Shown piece by piece: positions 54,981 to 64,000 of a DNA stretch of 64,000 bases (the stretch's first letter is position 1; the number at the start of each line of letters is the position of its first letter). Position numbers and translations under genes: made by a program. Below the pieces are notes generated by a model. That model searched no databases and was not told the DNA's origin. It worked only from the letters and a program-made list of their open reading frames with translations. The DNA is from Gemmobacter nectariphilus (GTDB taxonomy: Bacteria; Pseudomonadota; Alphaproteobacteria; Rhodobacterales; Rhodobacteraceae). The stretch lies in assembly GCA_020721445.1 (NCBI GenBank), contig DYMU01000001.1:310001-374000 (forward strand), written 5' to 3'.

Positions 54981-56933
54981 TTAGTGGGCCTGCGCCGAAC
55001 CAGCACCTTTCGGCACGCGGATCGATTCGATCAGGTCAACCACATGCTGCGGCGGTGCCTTGGTCACCGACGACACCAGATAGGCGGCGGCAAAGTTCAG
55101 CACGGCACCCACGGTCCCGATCGACAGCGGCGAGATGCCGAAGATGTAGTTGGCAGGGGTATCGGGCAGCCAGTTGGTGCCCGGCACGAAGAACATCCCC
55201 TTGTAGGCGAAGATGTACATCGCAGTGAACACCAGACCCACCAGCATGCCGGCAATTGCGCCTTCCTTGTTGATGCGCTTCGAGAAGATGCCCATCATCA
55301 GAACCGGGAAGATCGTCGCCGCCGCCAGACCGAAGGCCAAGGCCACAACCTGCGCCGCAAAACCGGGCGGGTTCAGACCAAGATAGGTGGCCACAACGAT
55401 GGCGAACGACATGGCAACACGTGCTGCCAGCAGCTCACCCTTTTCGCTGATGTTCGGGTTGATCGAGCCCTTGATCAGGTCATGGCTGATGGCCGACGAA
55501 ATGGCCAGCAACAGACCGGCAGCGGTTGACAGGGCGGCAGCCAAGGCACCGGCAGCCACCAAAGCCACAACCCAACCCGGCAGAGCCGCGATTTCAGGGT
55601 TCGCCAGAACCATGATGTCGTTGTCAACCTTGGTCAGTTCGTTGCCAACCAAGCCCAGCTCAGCCAGCGTCTTGTCCCCAAGTTTGGCTTGCGACAGCGC
55701 CGCGTCGCGGGCTGCGGTGGCTTCGGTCACCGCGGTTTGCAGCGCGGTTTTGTCAGCATCGGTCGAGTCGGCCAATGCCTTGGCAGCGGCGGCAAGCGCC
55801 TTGTTGGCATTCGCCACAGGAGCCGGTTCGTTGAAGTACTGGATCAGGCCATCGCCGTTCTTGTCTTCGTAGGCCAGCAGACCCGTGCCTCTCCAGGTGT
55901 TGATCCAGGACAGTTCCGGTTTGCTTTCGATATCGGCCAGCGAGACAGCCGGTCCGGACAAAGCCGAGCCGGTCTGCGCCGCAGGCCAGAACGCCGTGGT
56001 CAGGTTCAGACGCGCCATCGACCCCACAGCCGGAGCCACGGTGTAAAGAAGCGCAATGAACACCAGCGACCAACCCGCCGAAGACCGGGCGTCAGCCACT
56101 TTCGGCACGGTGAAGAAGCGGATGATGACGTGCGGCAGACCGGCGGTGCCGATCATCAGCGACATGGTGAACAGGAACATGTTGAACATGTTGGCCGATT
56201 CCGAGGTATAGGCCTTGAAGCCCAGCTCGGTCACGACCTGATCCAGCTTGGTCAGCATCGCCACGTCACCGCCCGATGGGGCATAGGTGCCGATCAGGCC
56301 AAGCTGCGGCAGGAACGACCCGGTCAGGTTCAGCGAGATGAACACCGCCGGCACGGTATAGGCGATGATCAGAACCACATACTGCGCAACCTGCGTGTAG
56401 GTGATGCCTTTCATCCCGCCCAGCACGGCGTATGCGAACACGATCGCCGCGCCGATATACAGGCCGGTGTCGGTCGACACTTCCAGAAAGCGCGAGAAGG
56501 TCACGCCGACGCCGCGCATCTGCCCGATCACGTAGGTCACCGAAATGATGATCAGACAGATCACGGCCAGAAGACGCGCACCGCCCGAATAGAAACGGTC
56601 ACCGATGAACTCGGGAACGGTGAACTTGCCGAACTTGCGCAGATAGGGGGCAAGCAGCAGTGCCAGCAACACATAGCCGCCAGTCCAGCCCATCAGGAAG
56701 GCCGACTGTTCATAGCCGCCAGCAGGGGCCAGCGCGATGATGCCGGCCATCGAGATGAACGACGCCGCCGACATCCAGTCAGCGCCGGTGGCCATCCCGT
56801 TCAGAACCGGGGGCACGCCCTGACCGGCTGCATAAAACTCGGCGGTGGTCCCGGCACGGGCCCAGATCGCGATCCCGATGTAGATGGCAAAGGTGATGCC
56901 AACGACGATCAGGTTAAGGGTAAATTGATCCAT
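54981..56933 (-). CDS. actP: Na+/acetate-type solute symporter (large subunit)
   Basis: 650-residue SSS-family carrier with about 13 helices, of the VC_2705 branch. It begins MDQFTLNLIVVGITFAIYIG and has FYAAGQGVPPVLNGMATGAD at the sodium site. A long hydrophilic insertion at about residues 350-460 (ALAAAAKALADSTDADK ... KLGDKTLAELGL) is typical of this branch. Acetate is the likely substrate because acs and adk are in the same operon. The DUF4212 small subunit precedes it by 13 bp. It ends 59 bp before the cNMP/CBS gene. Confidence 0.9.
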   Translation of the reverse strand: MDQFTLNLIVVGITFAIYIGIAIWARAGTTAEFYAAGQGVPPVLNGMATGADWMSAASFISMAGIIALAPAGGYEQSAFLMGWTGGYVLLALLLAPYLRKFGKFTVPEFIGDRFYSGGARLLAVICLIIISVTYVIGQMRGVGVTFSRFLEVSTDTGLYIGAAIVFAYAVLGGMKGITYTQVAQYVVLIIAYTVPAVFISLNLTGSFLPQLGLIGTYAPSGGDVAMLTKLDQVVTELGFKAYTSESANMFNMFLFTMSLMIGTAGLPHVIIRFFTVPKVADARSSAGWSLVFIALLYTVAPAVGSMARLNLTTAFWPAAQTGSALSGPAVSLADIESKPELSWINTWRGTGLLAYEDKNGDGLIQYFNEPAPVANANKALAAAAKALADSTDADKTALQTAVTEATAARDAALSQAKLGDKTLAELGLVGNELTKVDNDIMVLANPEIAALPGWVVALVAAGALAAALSTAAGLLLAISSAISHDLIKGSINPNISEKGELLAARVAMSFAIVVATYLGLNPPGFAAQVVALAFGLAAATIFPVLMMGIFSKRINKEGAIAGMLVGLVFTAMYIFAYKGMFFVPGTNWLPDTPANYIFGISPLSIGTVGAVLNFAAAYLVSSVTKAPPQHVVDLIESIRVPKGAGSAQAH

Positions 56934-56946
56934 CTGTCCCTGCCCC

Positions 56947-57204
56947 TTATTCTTCTACGCCATATTCTTTGTCGAGCTTGTTCATCCGCCATGCGTAGGC
57001 GAAGATCAGCACGAGAAAGACATAGATCGACCCGTTCTGAGCCATCCAGAAGCCAAGATCCGCGCCGCCGACCGAAATGCCCATCAGCGCCGGTCGAAGA
57101 ATGATGCCCAGCCCGAATGAGCAGACGAACCAGATGACAAGCGATATAAAGATCACCCGCACGTTCGCTGACCAATAGGCACTGGATGAGGTTTTATCCG
57201 CCAT
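56947..57204 (-). CDS. DUF4212 symporter small subunit
   Basis: 85-residue membrane protein with two helices (FISLVIWFVCSFGLGIILRP, IYVFLVLIFAYAWRMNKLD), matching the DUF4212 subunit that always accompanies VC_2705-type ActP. GGGAG precedes the ATG at 57204. It probably helps fold or couple the large subunit. Follows adk by 67 bp in the same direction. Confidence 0.92.
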   Translation of the reverse strand: MADKTSSSAYWSANVRVIFISLVIWFVCSFGLGIILRPALMGISVGGADLGFWMAQNGSIYVFLVLIFAYAWRMNKLDKEYGVEE

Positions 57205-57271
57205 GAGTGCTACTCCCTGAGTTTTGTTATCCTTGCCTGCGCCCCTTTTGGCGGGGCGCAAGCCTCCCCTC

Positions 57272-57940
57272 TTAGGCCGTGACTGCCTGCACGATGGTCG
57301 CCAGGGCGGTGCGGATATCGGCAATGGCACCCACTGCGTCGATCCGTTTCAGAACCCCCTTGCGGTCATAGTAGGAAATCAGCGGCGCCGTCTGCGCGTG
57401 ATAGGCATTCAGCCGTTCCCGCACCGTTTCCGCGTTGTCATCGGCCCGGCGTTTGAACGCCGTGCCGCCGCATTTGTCGCAAACCCCCGCCACGGCGGGC
57501 TGCTTGAACTGGTCATGATAGCCTTCGCCGCAACCGCCGCAGGTATAGCGACCGGCGACCCGGCCCACCATGGCCGCGTCATCCACCTCAAGGCTGATGG
57601 CGGCGGTGACGCGCTGCCCGACTTTGGCCAGCAACGTATCCAGTGCCGCAGCCTGCCCGTCGGTTCGTGGAAAGCCGTCAAGGATGACGCCCTTTGCCAC
57701 ATCCGGCTGGGTCATGCGGTCTTGCAAGATGGCCAGCACGATATCGTCGCTGACCAGCCCGCCTGCCGCCATCACCGCGCGGGCCTGTTGCCCGGCCGGC
57801 GTGCCCGCGGCCACCGCCGCGCGCAGCAGATCGCCCGTCGAAAGCTGGACCAGACCGAAGTCTTCTTCCAGCATCCGCGCCTGTGTTCCTTTGCCCGCCC
57901 CCGGTGGGCCAAGCAAGATCAGAACGGCTGGGGTTCCCAT
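57272..57940 (-). CDS. adk: Adenylate kinase
   Basis: 222-residue kinase: AMP + ATP to 2 ADP. P-loop GPPGAGKGTQ; AMP-binding STGDLLRAA and LDGFPRT; a zinc-type LID with Cys134, Cys137, Cys154 and Cys157 (RYTCGGCGEGYHD, VAGVCDKCGG). The ATG at 57940 is taken; one 12 bases upstream is possible. It lies 16 bp after acs, and Acs makes AMP, so a dedicated AMP sink is probable. Rhodobacteraceae usually carry their housekeeping adk in the ribosomal protein operon, so this is likely a second copy (inference). Confidence 0.96.
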   Translation of the reverse strand: MGTPAVLILLGPPGAGKGTQARMLEEDFGLVQLSTGDLLRAAVAAGTPAGQQARAVMAAGGLVSDDIVLAILQDRMTQPDVAKGVILDGFPRTDGQAAALDTLLAKVGQRVTAAISLEVDDAAMVGRVAGRYTCGGCGEGYHDQFKQPAVAGVCDKCGGTAFKRRADDNAETVRERLNAYHAQTAPLISYYDRKGVLKRIDAVGAIADIRTALATIVQAVTA

Positions 57941-57956
57941 GTCGCGCGCCACCCCA

Positions 57957-59921
57957 TCAACCCCGGTTCATCCGGTTTTCGATCAGATCGTCCACCACCG
58001 ACGGATCGGCCAGGGTCGAGGTATCGCCAAGGCTGCCAAAGTCGTTCTCGGCAATCTTGCGCAGGATGCGGCGCATGATCTTGCCCGAACGGGTTTTGGG
58101 CAGGCCCGGCGCCCATTGGATCAGGTCGGGCTTGGCAATCGGGCCGATCTCGGTCCGCACCCAGGCCTCCAGCTCTTTGCGCAACTCGGGCGTCGGCTCG
58201 ACGTTGTTCATCAGCGTGACATAGGCATAGATGCCCTGCCCCTTGATGTCGTGCGGATAGCCCACAACAGCCGCCTCGGCCACCTTCTCATGCGCCACCA
58301 GCGCGCTTTCCACCTCGGCGGTGCCCATCCGGTGCCCCGAGACGTTGATCACGTCATCCACGCGGCCGGTGATCCAGTAATAGCCATCCGCATCACGGCG
58401 GCAGCCGTCGCCGGTGAAGTAGAAGCCGCGGTATTGGCTGAAATAGGCTTCCTCAAACCGCTCATGATCGCCCCACAGCGTGCGCATCATCCCCGGCCAG
58501 CTGTCGGCAATGCACAGCACGCCGTCGGTTTCCATCGCCTCTTGCACGGTGGCGGTGGTCGGGTCCAGCACGATGGGCCGGATCCCGAAGAATGGCTTGG
58601 TCGCTGACCCCGGCTTTTGCGGAATGGCACCTGGCAGCGGCGTGATCAAATGGCCGCCGGTTTCGGTCTGCCAGAAGGTATCGACAATCGGGCAAAGGCC
58701 CTTGCCGACATGGGTATTATACCAGTTCCACGCCTCGGGGTTGATCGGCTCGCCCACCGACCCCAGCAGTTTCAGCGACGACAGGTCGTGCTTTTCCACC
58801 CATTCGGGGCCCATGCCCATCAGGCTGCGGATCGCGGTTGGCGCGGTGTAGAACTGGTTGACCTTGTGCTTGGCGCACACTTCCCAGAACCGGCCCGCGT
58901 CGGGATAGGTCGGCACCCCTTCGAACATGATCGTGGTCGCGCCATTGGCCAACGGGCCATACAGGATATAGCTGTGGCCGGTCACCCAACCCACGTCGGC
59001 GGTGCACCAGAACACATCGCCGTCGTGGTAATCAAAGGTGTATTGATGCGTCATCGACGCATAGACCAGATAGCCGCCCGAGGTATGCACCACCCCCTTC
59101 GGCCGTCCGGTGGACCCAGACGTGTAAAGAATGAACAGCGGGTCTTCGGCACCCACCTCGACATAGGCGCAATAGGGCTTGGCTTCGGCCATCTCGGCCT
59201 TCAGGTCAAAGTCGCGGCCCTGAACCCAGGTGGTCTGGTCGCCGGTGTGCTTGACCACCAGACATTTCACCTTTTCCGAACAGTCGAACAACGCCTTGTC
59301 GGCGTTCGATTTCAGCGCCGTCTTTTTGCCGCCGCGCGGGGCATAGTCGGCGGTGATCACGATCTTTGCCTCGGAATCGTTGATCCGGTTGGCAAGCGCA
59401 TCCGGAGAGAAGCCCGCAAACACCACCGAATGGATCGCGCCGATCCGCGCGCAGGCCAGCATCGCATAAGCCGCCTCGGGGATCATCGGCAGATACAGCA
59501 CCACCCGGTCGCCCTTTTTGACGCCATGGGCTTTCAGCACATTCGCCATGCGCGAGGTGTTTTCCAGCAGTTGCGCATAGGTGATGTGCAGCGACGGGGT
59601 TTTCGGATCATCGGGTTCCCAGATGATAGCGGTCTGGTTGGCGCGCGTCAGCATGTGGCGGTCGATGCAGTTGGCGCTGACGTTCAGGCTGCCATCCTCG
59701 AACCACTTGATCGACACTTTGCCAAGTTCGAAATTCGTGTCCTTCACCTTGGTGAAAGGCTTGATCCAGTCGATCCGCTGCGCCTGCTCGGCCCAGAATG
59801 CGGCCGGGTCGGTGACAGAAGCCTCATACAGCCGGGCATACCCTTCGGCGTTGATATGCGCATTGGCAATGAATGCGTCCGAGGCGGTGTAAACGCCCGG
59901 CACCGAAACCAGATCTGACAT
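57957..59921 (-). CDS. acs: Acetyl-CoA synthetase
   Basis: 654-residue AMP-forming ligase, acetate + ATP + CoA to acetyl-CoA + AMP + PPi. P-loop-like [46 protein letters not shown], and the regulatory Lys614 in [15 protein letters not shown], the residue acetylated in homologues. GGAGGAA is just before the ATG at 59921. It leads the operon acs-adk-DUF4212-actP-..., reading to 50076. AT-rich promoter region 60010-60140 lies upstream. Confidence 0.97.
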   Translation of the reverse strand: MSDLVSVPGVYTASDAFIANAHINAEGYARLYEASVTDPAAFWAEQAQRIDWIKPFTKVKDTNFELGKVSIKWFEDGSLNVSANCIDRHMLTRANQTAIIWEPDDPKTPSLHITYAQLLENTSRMANVLKAHGVKKGDRVVLYLPMIPEAAYAMLACARIGAIHSVVFAGFSPDALANRINDSEAKIVITADYAPRGGKKTALKSNADKALFDCSEKVKCLVVKHTGDQTTWVQGRDFDLKAEMAEAKPYCAYVEVGAEDPLFILYTSGSTGRPKGVVHTSGGYLVYASMTHQYTFDYHDGDVFWCTADVGWVTGHSYILYGPLANGATTIMFEGVPTYPDAGRFWEVCAKHKVNQFYTAPTAIRSLMGMGPEWVEKHDLSSLKLLGSVGEPINPEAWNWYNTHVGKGLCPIVDTFWQTETGGHLITPLPGAIPQKPGSATKPFFGIRPIVLDPTTATVQEAMETDGVLCIADSWPGMMRTLWGDHERFEEAYFSQYRGFYFTGDGCRRDADGYYWITGRVDDVINVSGHRMGTAEVESALVAHEKVAEAAVVGYPHDIKGQGIYAYVTLMNNVEPTPELRKELEAWVRTEIGPIAKPDLIQWAPGLPKTRSGKIMRRILRKIAENDFGSLGDTSTLADPSVVDDLIENRMNRG

Positions 59922-60503
59922 AGAGTTCCTCCCTCTGCGCGGACGGACCAACGACCGCATATTCTGCCCCGGGGGCCCGTCTTGCGACGGCCCAAAAGCA
60001 CTCCTACCCGGGATCAGTGTAACCGTTCGTCAATTTTCATGTAACCCCCTTAATGGAATAGATTTTCCTGTCAATTAATTCACTAAAGTTCTGTCAACTC
60101 TGCAAATATGCCGAAAGTAACATAAATTTGCCATGACTTATCAACACACTGGCCAGTCACGCCCGCGTGATCTTGTGCCGCAGGAGCGGCGCAATGAAGC
60201 CTGTTGGTGACGCAAGGTCAGGCCGGACTTGCGCGATCAGCATCGCGACGACCTGTCACGCCGAATCGTGCCGCCACCGATTCGGCTGCCTTGCGCATCA
60301 GTGCACCCGCACCGGTCAGGCGCGCCGGACCACTTGCCCTGTCCGATGCACCAGATGCCCTTCCAGAAGACCCCGATCGCCTGCGGCAAAACCCCGGCTG
60401 GATCAGAACCGGTTGTGTCGGGCAAGATGCGGCGATAGCTCGGGATGCGCCGCACGCCACGCGCCCCGCACCCCACGCCTGCAAACCATCAGGAGAAGGC
60501 CCG
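59922..60503. other. acs upstream region
   Basis: 582 bases without a credible gene. 60010-60140 is strikingly AT-rich for this genome and carries three minus-strand TTGAC(A/G) elements within about 75 bp, possible -35 boxes or regulator sites for acs. The stretch 60150-60500 is GC-rich with open frames on both strands, none with a ribosome site. Confidence 0.5.
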
Positions 60504-61010
60504 ATGCCCCCCCGCCCCGACCTTGTTGCTGCCGCCGATGACGAAGCCCGCGCCCTTGCGCACGACCTGATGCGCAAGACCCATGCCGCCCTGGCCTATG
60601 CCGAGGCCGAAACCGGCCTTCCCGGCATCAGCCGCATTGCCTTTGGCCTGTCGCCGAAGGGCGTGCCGGTCACTCTGGTCTCGTCACTGTCGCCGCATTT
60701 CGCCGGGCTGCAAGCCCAGCCCTTGTGCGCCGTGATGCTGGGGGAACCGGGGATCAAGGGCGATCCGTTGACCCACCCCCGCCTGATGGTGCGGGCCGAG
60801 GCCCGGTTCATCGCCCCCGATGATCCAACCCGCCCCGCCCTGCGCGACCATTGGCTGGAACATCACCCGAAATCCAAGCTGTATATCGACTTCACCGATT
60901 TCGCCTTTGTCATCCTGCGCCCGCTGTCGGCGGCGCTGAACGGGGGCTTTGCCCGCGCCTACCGGCTGACCGCCGAAGACCTGACCCTTCCCGAAGGACT
61001 GCACGCCTGA
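60504..61010 (+). CDS. PNPOx-fold (HugZ-like) protein
   Basis: 168-residue protein of the pyridoxamine-phosphate oxidase-like split-barrel family (start ARALAHDLMRKTHAALAYAE, then GISRIAFGLSPKGVPVTLVS and the PKSKLYIDFTDFAFVILRPL stretch). Such proteins bind flavin or haem; HugZ-like members degrade haem. I cannot tell which applies. AGGAGA gives the ATG at 60504; 100 upstream in-frame codons are non-coding. Followed by a strong terminator. Confidence 0.82.
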   Translation: MPPRPDLVAAADDEARALAHDLMRKTHAALAYAEAETGLPGISRIAFGLSPKGVPVTLVSSLSPHFAGLQAQPLCAVMLGEPGIKGDPLTHPRLMVRAEARFIAPDDPTRPALRDHWLEHHPKSKLYIDFTDFAFVILRPLSAALNGGFARAYRLTAEDLTLPEGLHA

Positions 61011-61011
61011 C

Positions 61012-61042
61012 AAAAAGGGCGGCCCGATGGACCGCCCTTTTG
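61012..61042. terminator. Bidirectional terminator
   Basis: AAAAGGGCGG (61013-61022) / CCGCCCTTTT (61032-61041), between the PNPOx-type gene and the converging beta-helix gene. Nearly identical to the one after pccR. Confidence 0.88.
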
Positions 61043-61062
61043 CACCTCTTGCCGTGCCGCCC

Positions 61063-63351
61063 TCAAGTCGGGTTGTCGCAGCGGATGGTGGTCAGCATCT
61101 TGCCCTTCACCGCCGACGGCCAGCGCAGATGCACCAGATTGCGGTCGCTGCCCTGTTCGTTCAGCACAAACGGCATTGCGTATTGCGCCACGTTCGACGC
61201 ATTGGTGATCACGCCATCGGCCACCAGACTTTGGGTGTTGCGCGCCCGGGCGCCAAACGGCATGAACGCCGCCCCATCCACCACCCAGGTATCCGCCGCC
61301 GTGTTTTGGGTGTGCAGAATGGTCAGCGGACTCATCGCCAGTTGGGTGACGCCGTTGAACGAATTCGCCCCGAAGATGACATTGCGGAACCGGCCGAAAT
61401 CCAGCGTGCCGTTGGTGGTATCCACCGCCTCGGCCCGATCCACCGACCCGTTGATGGTGCGGAAGGTGTTGTCCGACACGCTCAAGCCATGCACAAAATG
61501 GCCCGAGCCTTTCGGCGCGATGACAATCCAGCGAAACCACGGGGCCACATCGCTGGCAAAGAAATGGTTGGCAACAACCGACATGTTGCCAAAACTGAAG
61601 CCGCTGGTGAAATCGGGGTTGGCATCATGTTCGTTCGACCATTCGATAAAGCAGTTGTCGATATAGTTGCCGGTCAAGGTCAGCCGCGGGTTGGTCTGTG
61701 TCACCACGATGCCCGCGCGGCGCAGCCCTGCCACGGCCTCGTCGCCCTGAAAGAAGTGGTTGCCGCTGATCAGATGCCCGCCGCCATTCACCACCATGAA
61801 ATGCGCAAAGCGCACCACGCGGTTGGCGCGGATCTTTGCGTCGTTGGTGTTGATGTTCAGCGCAATCGTGGTGCGGTCTTGCGCCGGCATCGCCTGCTCG
61901 TTCGACAAGAACTGGCAACCGTCCACGATCAACCCCTGGCAGCCGGACCCGATCGACGTGATCGCCCGGTCCTTGGGCCGGTTGAACACAGAATTGCCAA
62001 CCTGAATCGTCAGCCCGATCTTTGGCAGCATCACACCTGAACACAGCCCGTTGCAATTCATCTCCAGCCGGTCCAGCTCAAACCGCGACAATTCGGCAAA
62101 GCCCGAGAAATCCAGCAGATACCTGAAGCGGCTGAAGGTCAGCGTCCGGGTGCCGGCCCCGCCCCACAACGGCTGGCTTAGCGTAACGGTGCCGGCCCCC
62201 ACGTTCTTGTCCAGCACATAGACCTCGCGCCCCACACCGGGCCCAGTGACCAGCGCGCCGACCGGAATGGTCGCGACATTGGCCACCGAGGCAAGCAGCG
62301 TCGGGCTGGCCGGGTTGTAGCTGGTGCCCGAGGTGACCACGACCGTATCCCAGGCCGGGCCGGCCACCGCATTCAACTGGCCATTGGTCAAAAACCGCCG
62401 TTGCGCAAAGGTTGTCAGCCCGCAGATCGCGGCCACGTCAATCGGCTCGACCAGATCAATCCGGCGATCCGACAGGTTCAGCGCCACGTGATCGGTGAAA
62501 TAGAACAGGGCCTGAAGCGCCTTCTTGAACCCGGCCAACTCATCGCCGAAAGCGCTGGTATAGGTGTCCAGATCATAGTTGCGGGTCAGCGCCAGCCGCA
62601 CATTCGCAGGCTGGATCAGCGTGCCCTGAAACCGGATCGGGTTTTCGATGGTCAGGTTTCCGGCGATCAGATAGGTGCCCGCCGGCACCGTGATCGTGCG
62701 CCCTGCCGCGGCCGCATCGGCCGCGTCAAAGGCGGCTGTATCATCGGTCACCCCGTCGCCCTTGGCGCCGAAATCACGCACATCGACCGCATCAAAGATA
62801 TCGCGCAGGTAAATGCCGGTGATGTCCTCGATCTCGATATCGTCGATGCGCACCACACCGCCCGTTGGCCCGGTCAGATCCAGCCCGATGTGGCCCAGAA
62901 CCGCGCCTGCCCCCCAGGCCATTGTCACCCCGCCACGACCGCCGGCCCCGATGATGGCGGTCAGTTCGACCACCTCGCCATACTGCGACAACTGCACCGA
63001 TGGCCCGACCTGCACCACGCCCGGCACGTTGGACCCATCCGACTGCCCGGCCCAGCCCGCAATCCGCACCGCCGGAAGCGCACCCGAGATGCCCTTGACC
63101 CGCACCGTCACCTGCACATACAGGCCGGGCTGCATCGGTATCGCCTGAAAGCAGCGCAGTTTTTGCGTGGCGACGGTCTTTTGCAATTCCAGCGCGCCGC
63201 CAAAATCAGCATCCGCCGGAACGAAGGCGGCATTGGGCTGGCCCGCATAAGACCCCTGCCCCGACAATCCGTCTTCGCGCGACCACAGGGTCAACCCGTC
63301 GGCAAACGGTGGCGGCATCAGCACCAGCCCGTCGGTAATCGCCTTGTTCAT
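61063..63351 (-). CDS. Beta-helix spike-like protein (pectate-lyase-3 fold)
   Basis: 762-residue non-membrane protein. Residues about 1-190 look like a carbohydrate-binding beta-sandwich (MPPPFADGLTLWSREDG; PLVQVTVRVKG-like part). From about 215 a right-handed beta-helix starts with the classical FGAKGDGVTDDTAAFDAADA and runs to about residue 700, with turns such as IDNCFIEWSN and VVANHFFASD. No signal peptide. It resembles, from memory, head-spike proteins of the Rhodobacteraceae gene transfer agent (GhsA/GhsB) and phage tail spikes. Homology could be checked by alignment. AAGGAC before the ATG at 63351. Confidence 0.7.
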   Translation of the reverse strand: MNKAITDGLVLMPPPFADGLTLWSREDGLSGQGSYAGQPNAAFVPADADFGGALELQKTVATQKLRCFQAIPMQPGLYVQVTVRVKGISGALPAVRIAGWAGQSDGSNVPGVVQVGPSVQLSQYGEVVELTAIIGAGGRGGVTMAWGAGAVLGHIGLDLTGPTGGVVRIDDIEIEDITGIYLRDIFDAVDVRDFGAKGDGVTDDTAAFDAADAAAAGRTITVPAGTYLIAGNLTIENPIRFQGTLIQPANVRLALTRNYDLDTYTSAFGDELAGFKKALQALFYFTDHVALNLSDRRIDLVEPIDVAAICGLTTFAQRRFLTNGQLNAVAGPAWDTVVVTSGTSYNPASPTLLASVANVATIPVGALVTGPGVGREVYVLDKNVGAGTVTLSQPLWGGAGTRTLTFSRFRYLLDFSGFAELSRFELDRLEMNCNGLCSGVMLPKIGLTIQVGNSVFNRPKDRAITSIGSGCQGLIVDGCQFLSNEQAMPAQDRTTIALNINTNDAKIRANRVVRFAHFMVVNGGGHLISGNHFFQGDEAVAGLRRAGIVVTQTNPRLTLTGNYIDNCFIEWSNEHDANPDFTSGFSFGNMSVVANHFFASDVAPWFRWIVIAPKGSGHFVHGLSVSDNTFRTINGSVDRAEAVDTTNGTLDFGRFRNVIFGANSFNGVTQLAMSPLTILHTQNTAADTWVVDGAAFMPFGARARNTQSLVADGVITNASNVAQYAMPFVLNEQGSDRNLVHLRWPSAVKGKMLTTIRCDNPT

Positions 63352-63522
63352 GTCCTTCACCCTCGCTTGGTCTGTTTTCGGCCAAGGGAACAGACCCCGG
63401 CCCATGCAAGGGCAATCAGGTATCGACAAAGGGTTAATGCCGGCTCAGACCACCGCGCGCTGCGGGCCAAGGCGGGTGCCCCGCGCGCAGCCCTTTGCGC
63501 CAATATCGCGCCGCTTCACAGC

Positions 63523-63556
63523 AAAACGAAAAGGGGCGGCCCTTTCGGACCGCCCC
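63523..63556 (-). terminator. groEL terminator
   Basis: GGGGCGG (63533-63539) / CCGCCCC (63550-63556), loop 10, followed on the minus strand by TTTTCGTTTT. Lies 48 bp after the groEL stop. Confidence 0.8.
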
Positions 63557-63603
63557 CGGTTTTCCAACGGAAAACGGCTGTCAGATCATGCCCGGGGGCA
63601 GGA

Positions 63604-64000
63604 TCACATCATGCCGTCCATGCCGCCCATGCCGCCCATGCCGCCGCCGCCAGCCGACTCTTTCGCCGGCTTGTCAGCGATCATCGCTTCGGTGGTGATC
63701 AGAAGCGAGGCAACTGACGCCGCATCTTCCAGCGCGGTGCGCGTCACTTTGGCCGGGTCGATCACACCGAAGGCGAACATGTCGCCATATTCTTCGGTCT
63801 GGGCGTTGAAGCCAAAGGTCGGGTCGTTCGACTCGCGCACCTTGCCAGCCACGACAGCGCCATCGACGCCAGCGTTTTCAGCAATCTGGCGCAGCGGGGC
63901 TTCCAGCGCGCGGCGCACGATGGCGATACCGGCGTTCTGGTCGCTGTTTGCGCCGGTCACGCCGTCCAGCACCTTGGCCGCCTGAACCAAAGCCACGCCG
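63604..64000 (-). CDS. groL: Chaperonin GroEL (C-terminal part; 5' end outside window)
   Basis: 132 C-terminal residues of the 60-kDa chaperonin. Diagnostic equatorial sequences: [20 protein letters not shown], then [53 protein letters not shown] and the flexible GGM tail ([15 protein letters not shown]). The frame is open to the right edge; the first 410 or so residues are missing, and groES would be further right. It folds cytosolic proteins with GroES and ATP. Confidence 0.97.
   Translation of the reverse strand, partial: GVALVQAAKVLDGVTGANSDQNAGIAIVRRALEAPLRQIAENAGVDGAVVAGKVRESNDPTFGFNAQTEEYGDMFAFGVIDPAKVTRTALEDAASVASLLITTEAMIADKPAKESAGGGGMGGMGGMDGMM

Noticed and set aside
53134..54984. 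616-codon plus-strand open frame
   Set aside because: Antisense to the cNMP/CBS/DUF294 gene; His/Gln-rich shadow.
60204..60503. In-frame 100-codon extension of the PNPOx-type gene
   Set aside because: Composition is non-coding and AGGAGA before 60504 fixes the start.

Overview
The window is about 65% GC, densely packed, and reads as chromosome of an alphaproteobacterium of the Rhodobacteraceae (Rhodobacter, Gemmobacter or Tabrizicola-like). Three things point there: the propionyl-CoA block with its PccR-type regulator close by, the fused sensor-like/exonuclease protein in an acetate operon, and family-typical proteins such as DUF6497, the FYDLN-acid protein and the spike-like beta-helix protein. 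I saw no prophage, insertion sequence, CRISPR array or rRNA. The only RNA gene recognised is tRNA-Ala(GGC). Both ends cut a gene: methylmalonyl-CoA mutase on the left and groEL on the right.

Layout. 1-11.1 kb: propionyl-CoA assimilation (mcm, pccA, pccB, small lipoproteins and hypotheticals), two transporter genes, and pccR, whose own promoter carries two TTTGCAAA sites. 11.1-12.1 kb: a YdcH-like protein and a secreted nuclease. 12.2-18.9 kb: choline uptake and oxidation to glycine betaine (betI-betB-betA divergent from choX-choW-choV) around a perfect BetI-like palindrome. 18.9-32.4 kb: housekeeping and nutrient genes (topA, dprA, gabT, the bioMNY biotin transporter, aroQ, metF with a divergent metR-like gene, an SH3 protein, an inositol monophosphatase, a rhomboid protease). 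32.6-38.3 kb: putA, pepT and a methyltransferase. 38.5-47.9 kb: the TCA block sucC-sucD-sucA-sucB-lpd, interrupted by three small unexplained genes and a MAPEG gene, and preceded by four identical TGTGATCACA palindromes. 48-50 kb: a GntR regulator, a metallopeptidase, the FYDLN-acid protein and tRNA-Ala. 50-60 kb: eight same-strand genes that form an acetate system: acs, adk, a two-subunit Na+/solute symporter, a cNMP/CBS/nucleotidyltransferase protein, a membrane protein, a response regulator and a degenerate sensor-kinase/DEDDh exonuclease fusion. 60.5-64 kb: a PNPOx-fold protein, a GTA-spike-like beta-helix protein and groEL.

How it fits together. Much of the window concerns entry of acyl units into central metabolism. 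Acetate is taken up and activated by ActP/Acs, with Adk recycling the AMP. Propionyl-CoA is carboxylated by biotin-dependent PccAB (the biotin importer is also here), isomerised by Mcm to succinyl-CoA, and enters the TCA cycle at SucCD. Proline (PutA), GABA (GabT) and peptides (PepT) feed the same node. The most interesting unexplained items are the sucC palindrome array, the pseudokinase-exonuclease fusion in the acetate operon, and the small proteins inserted within the suc operon.
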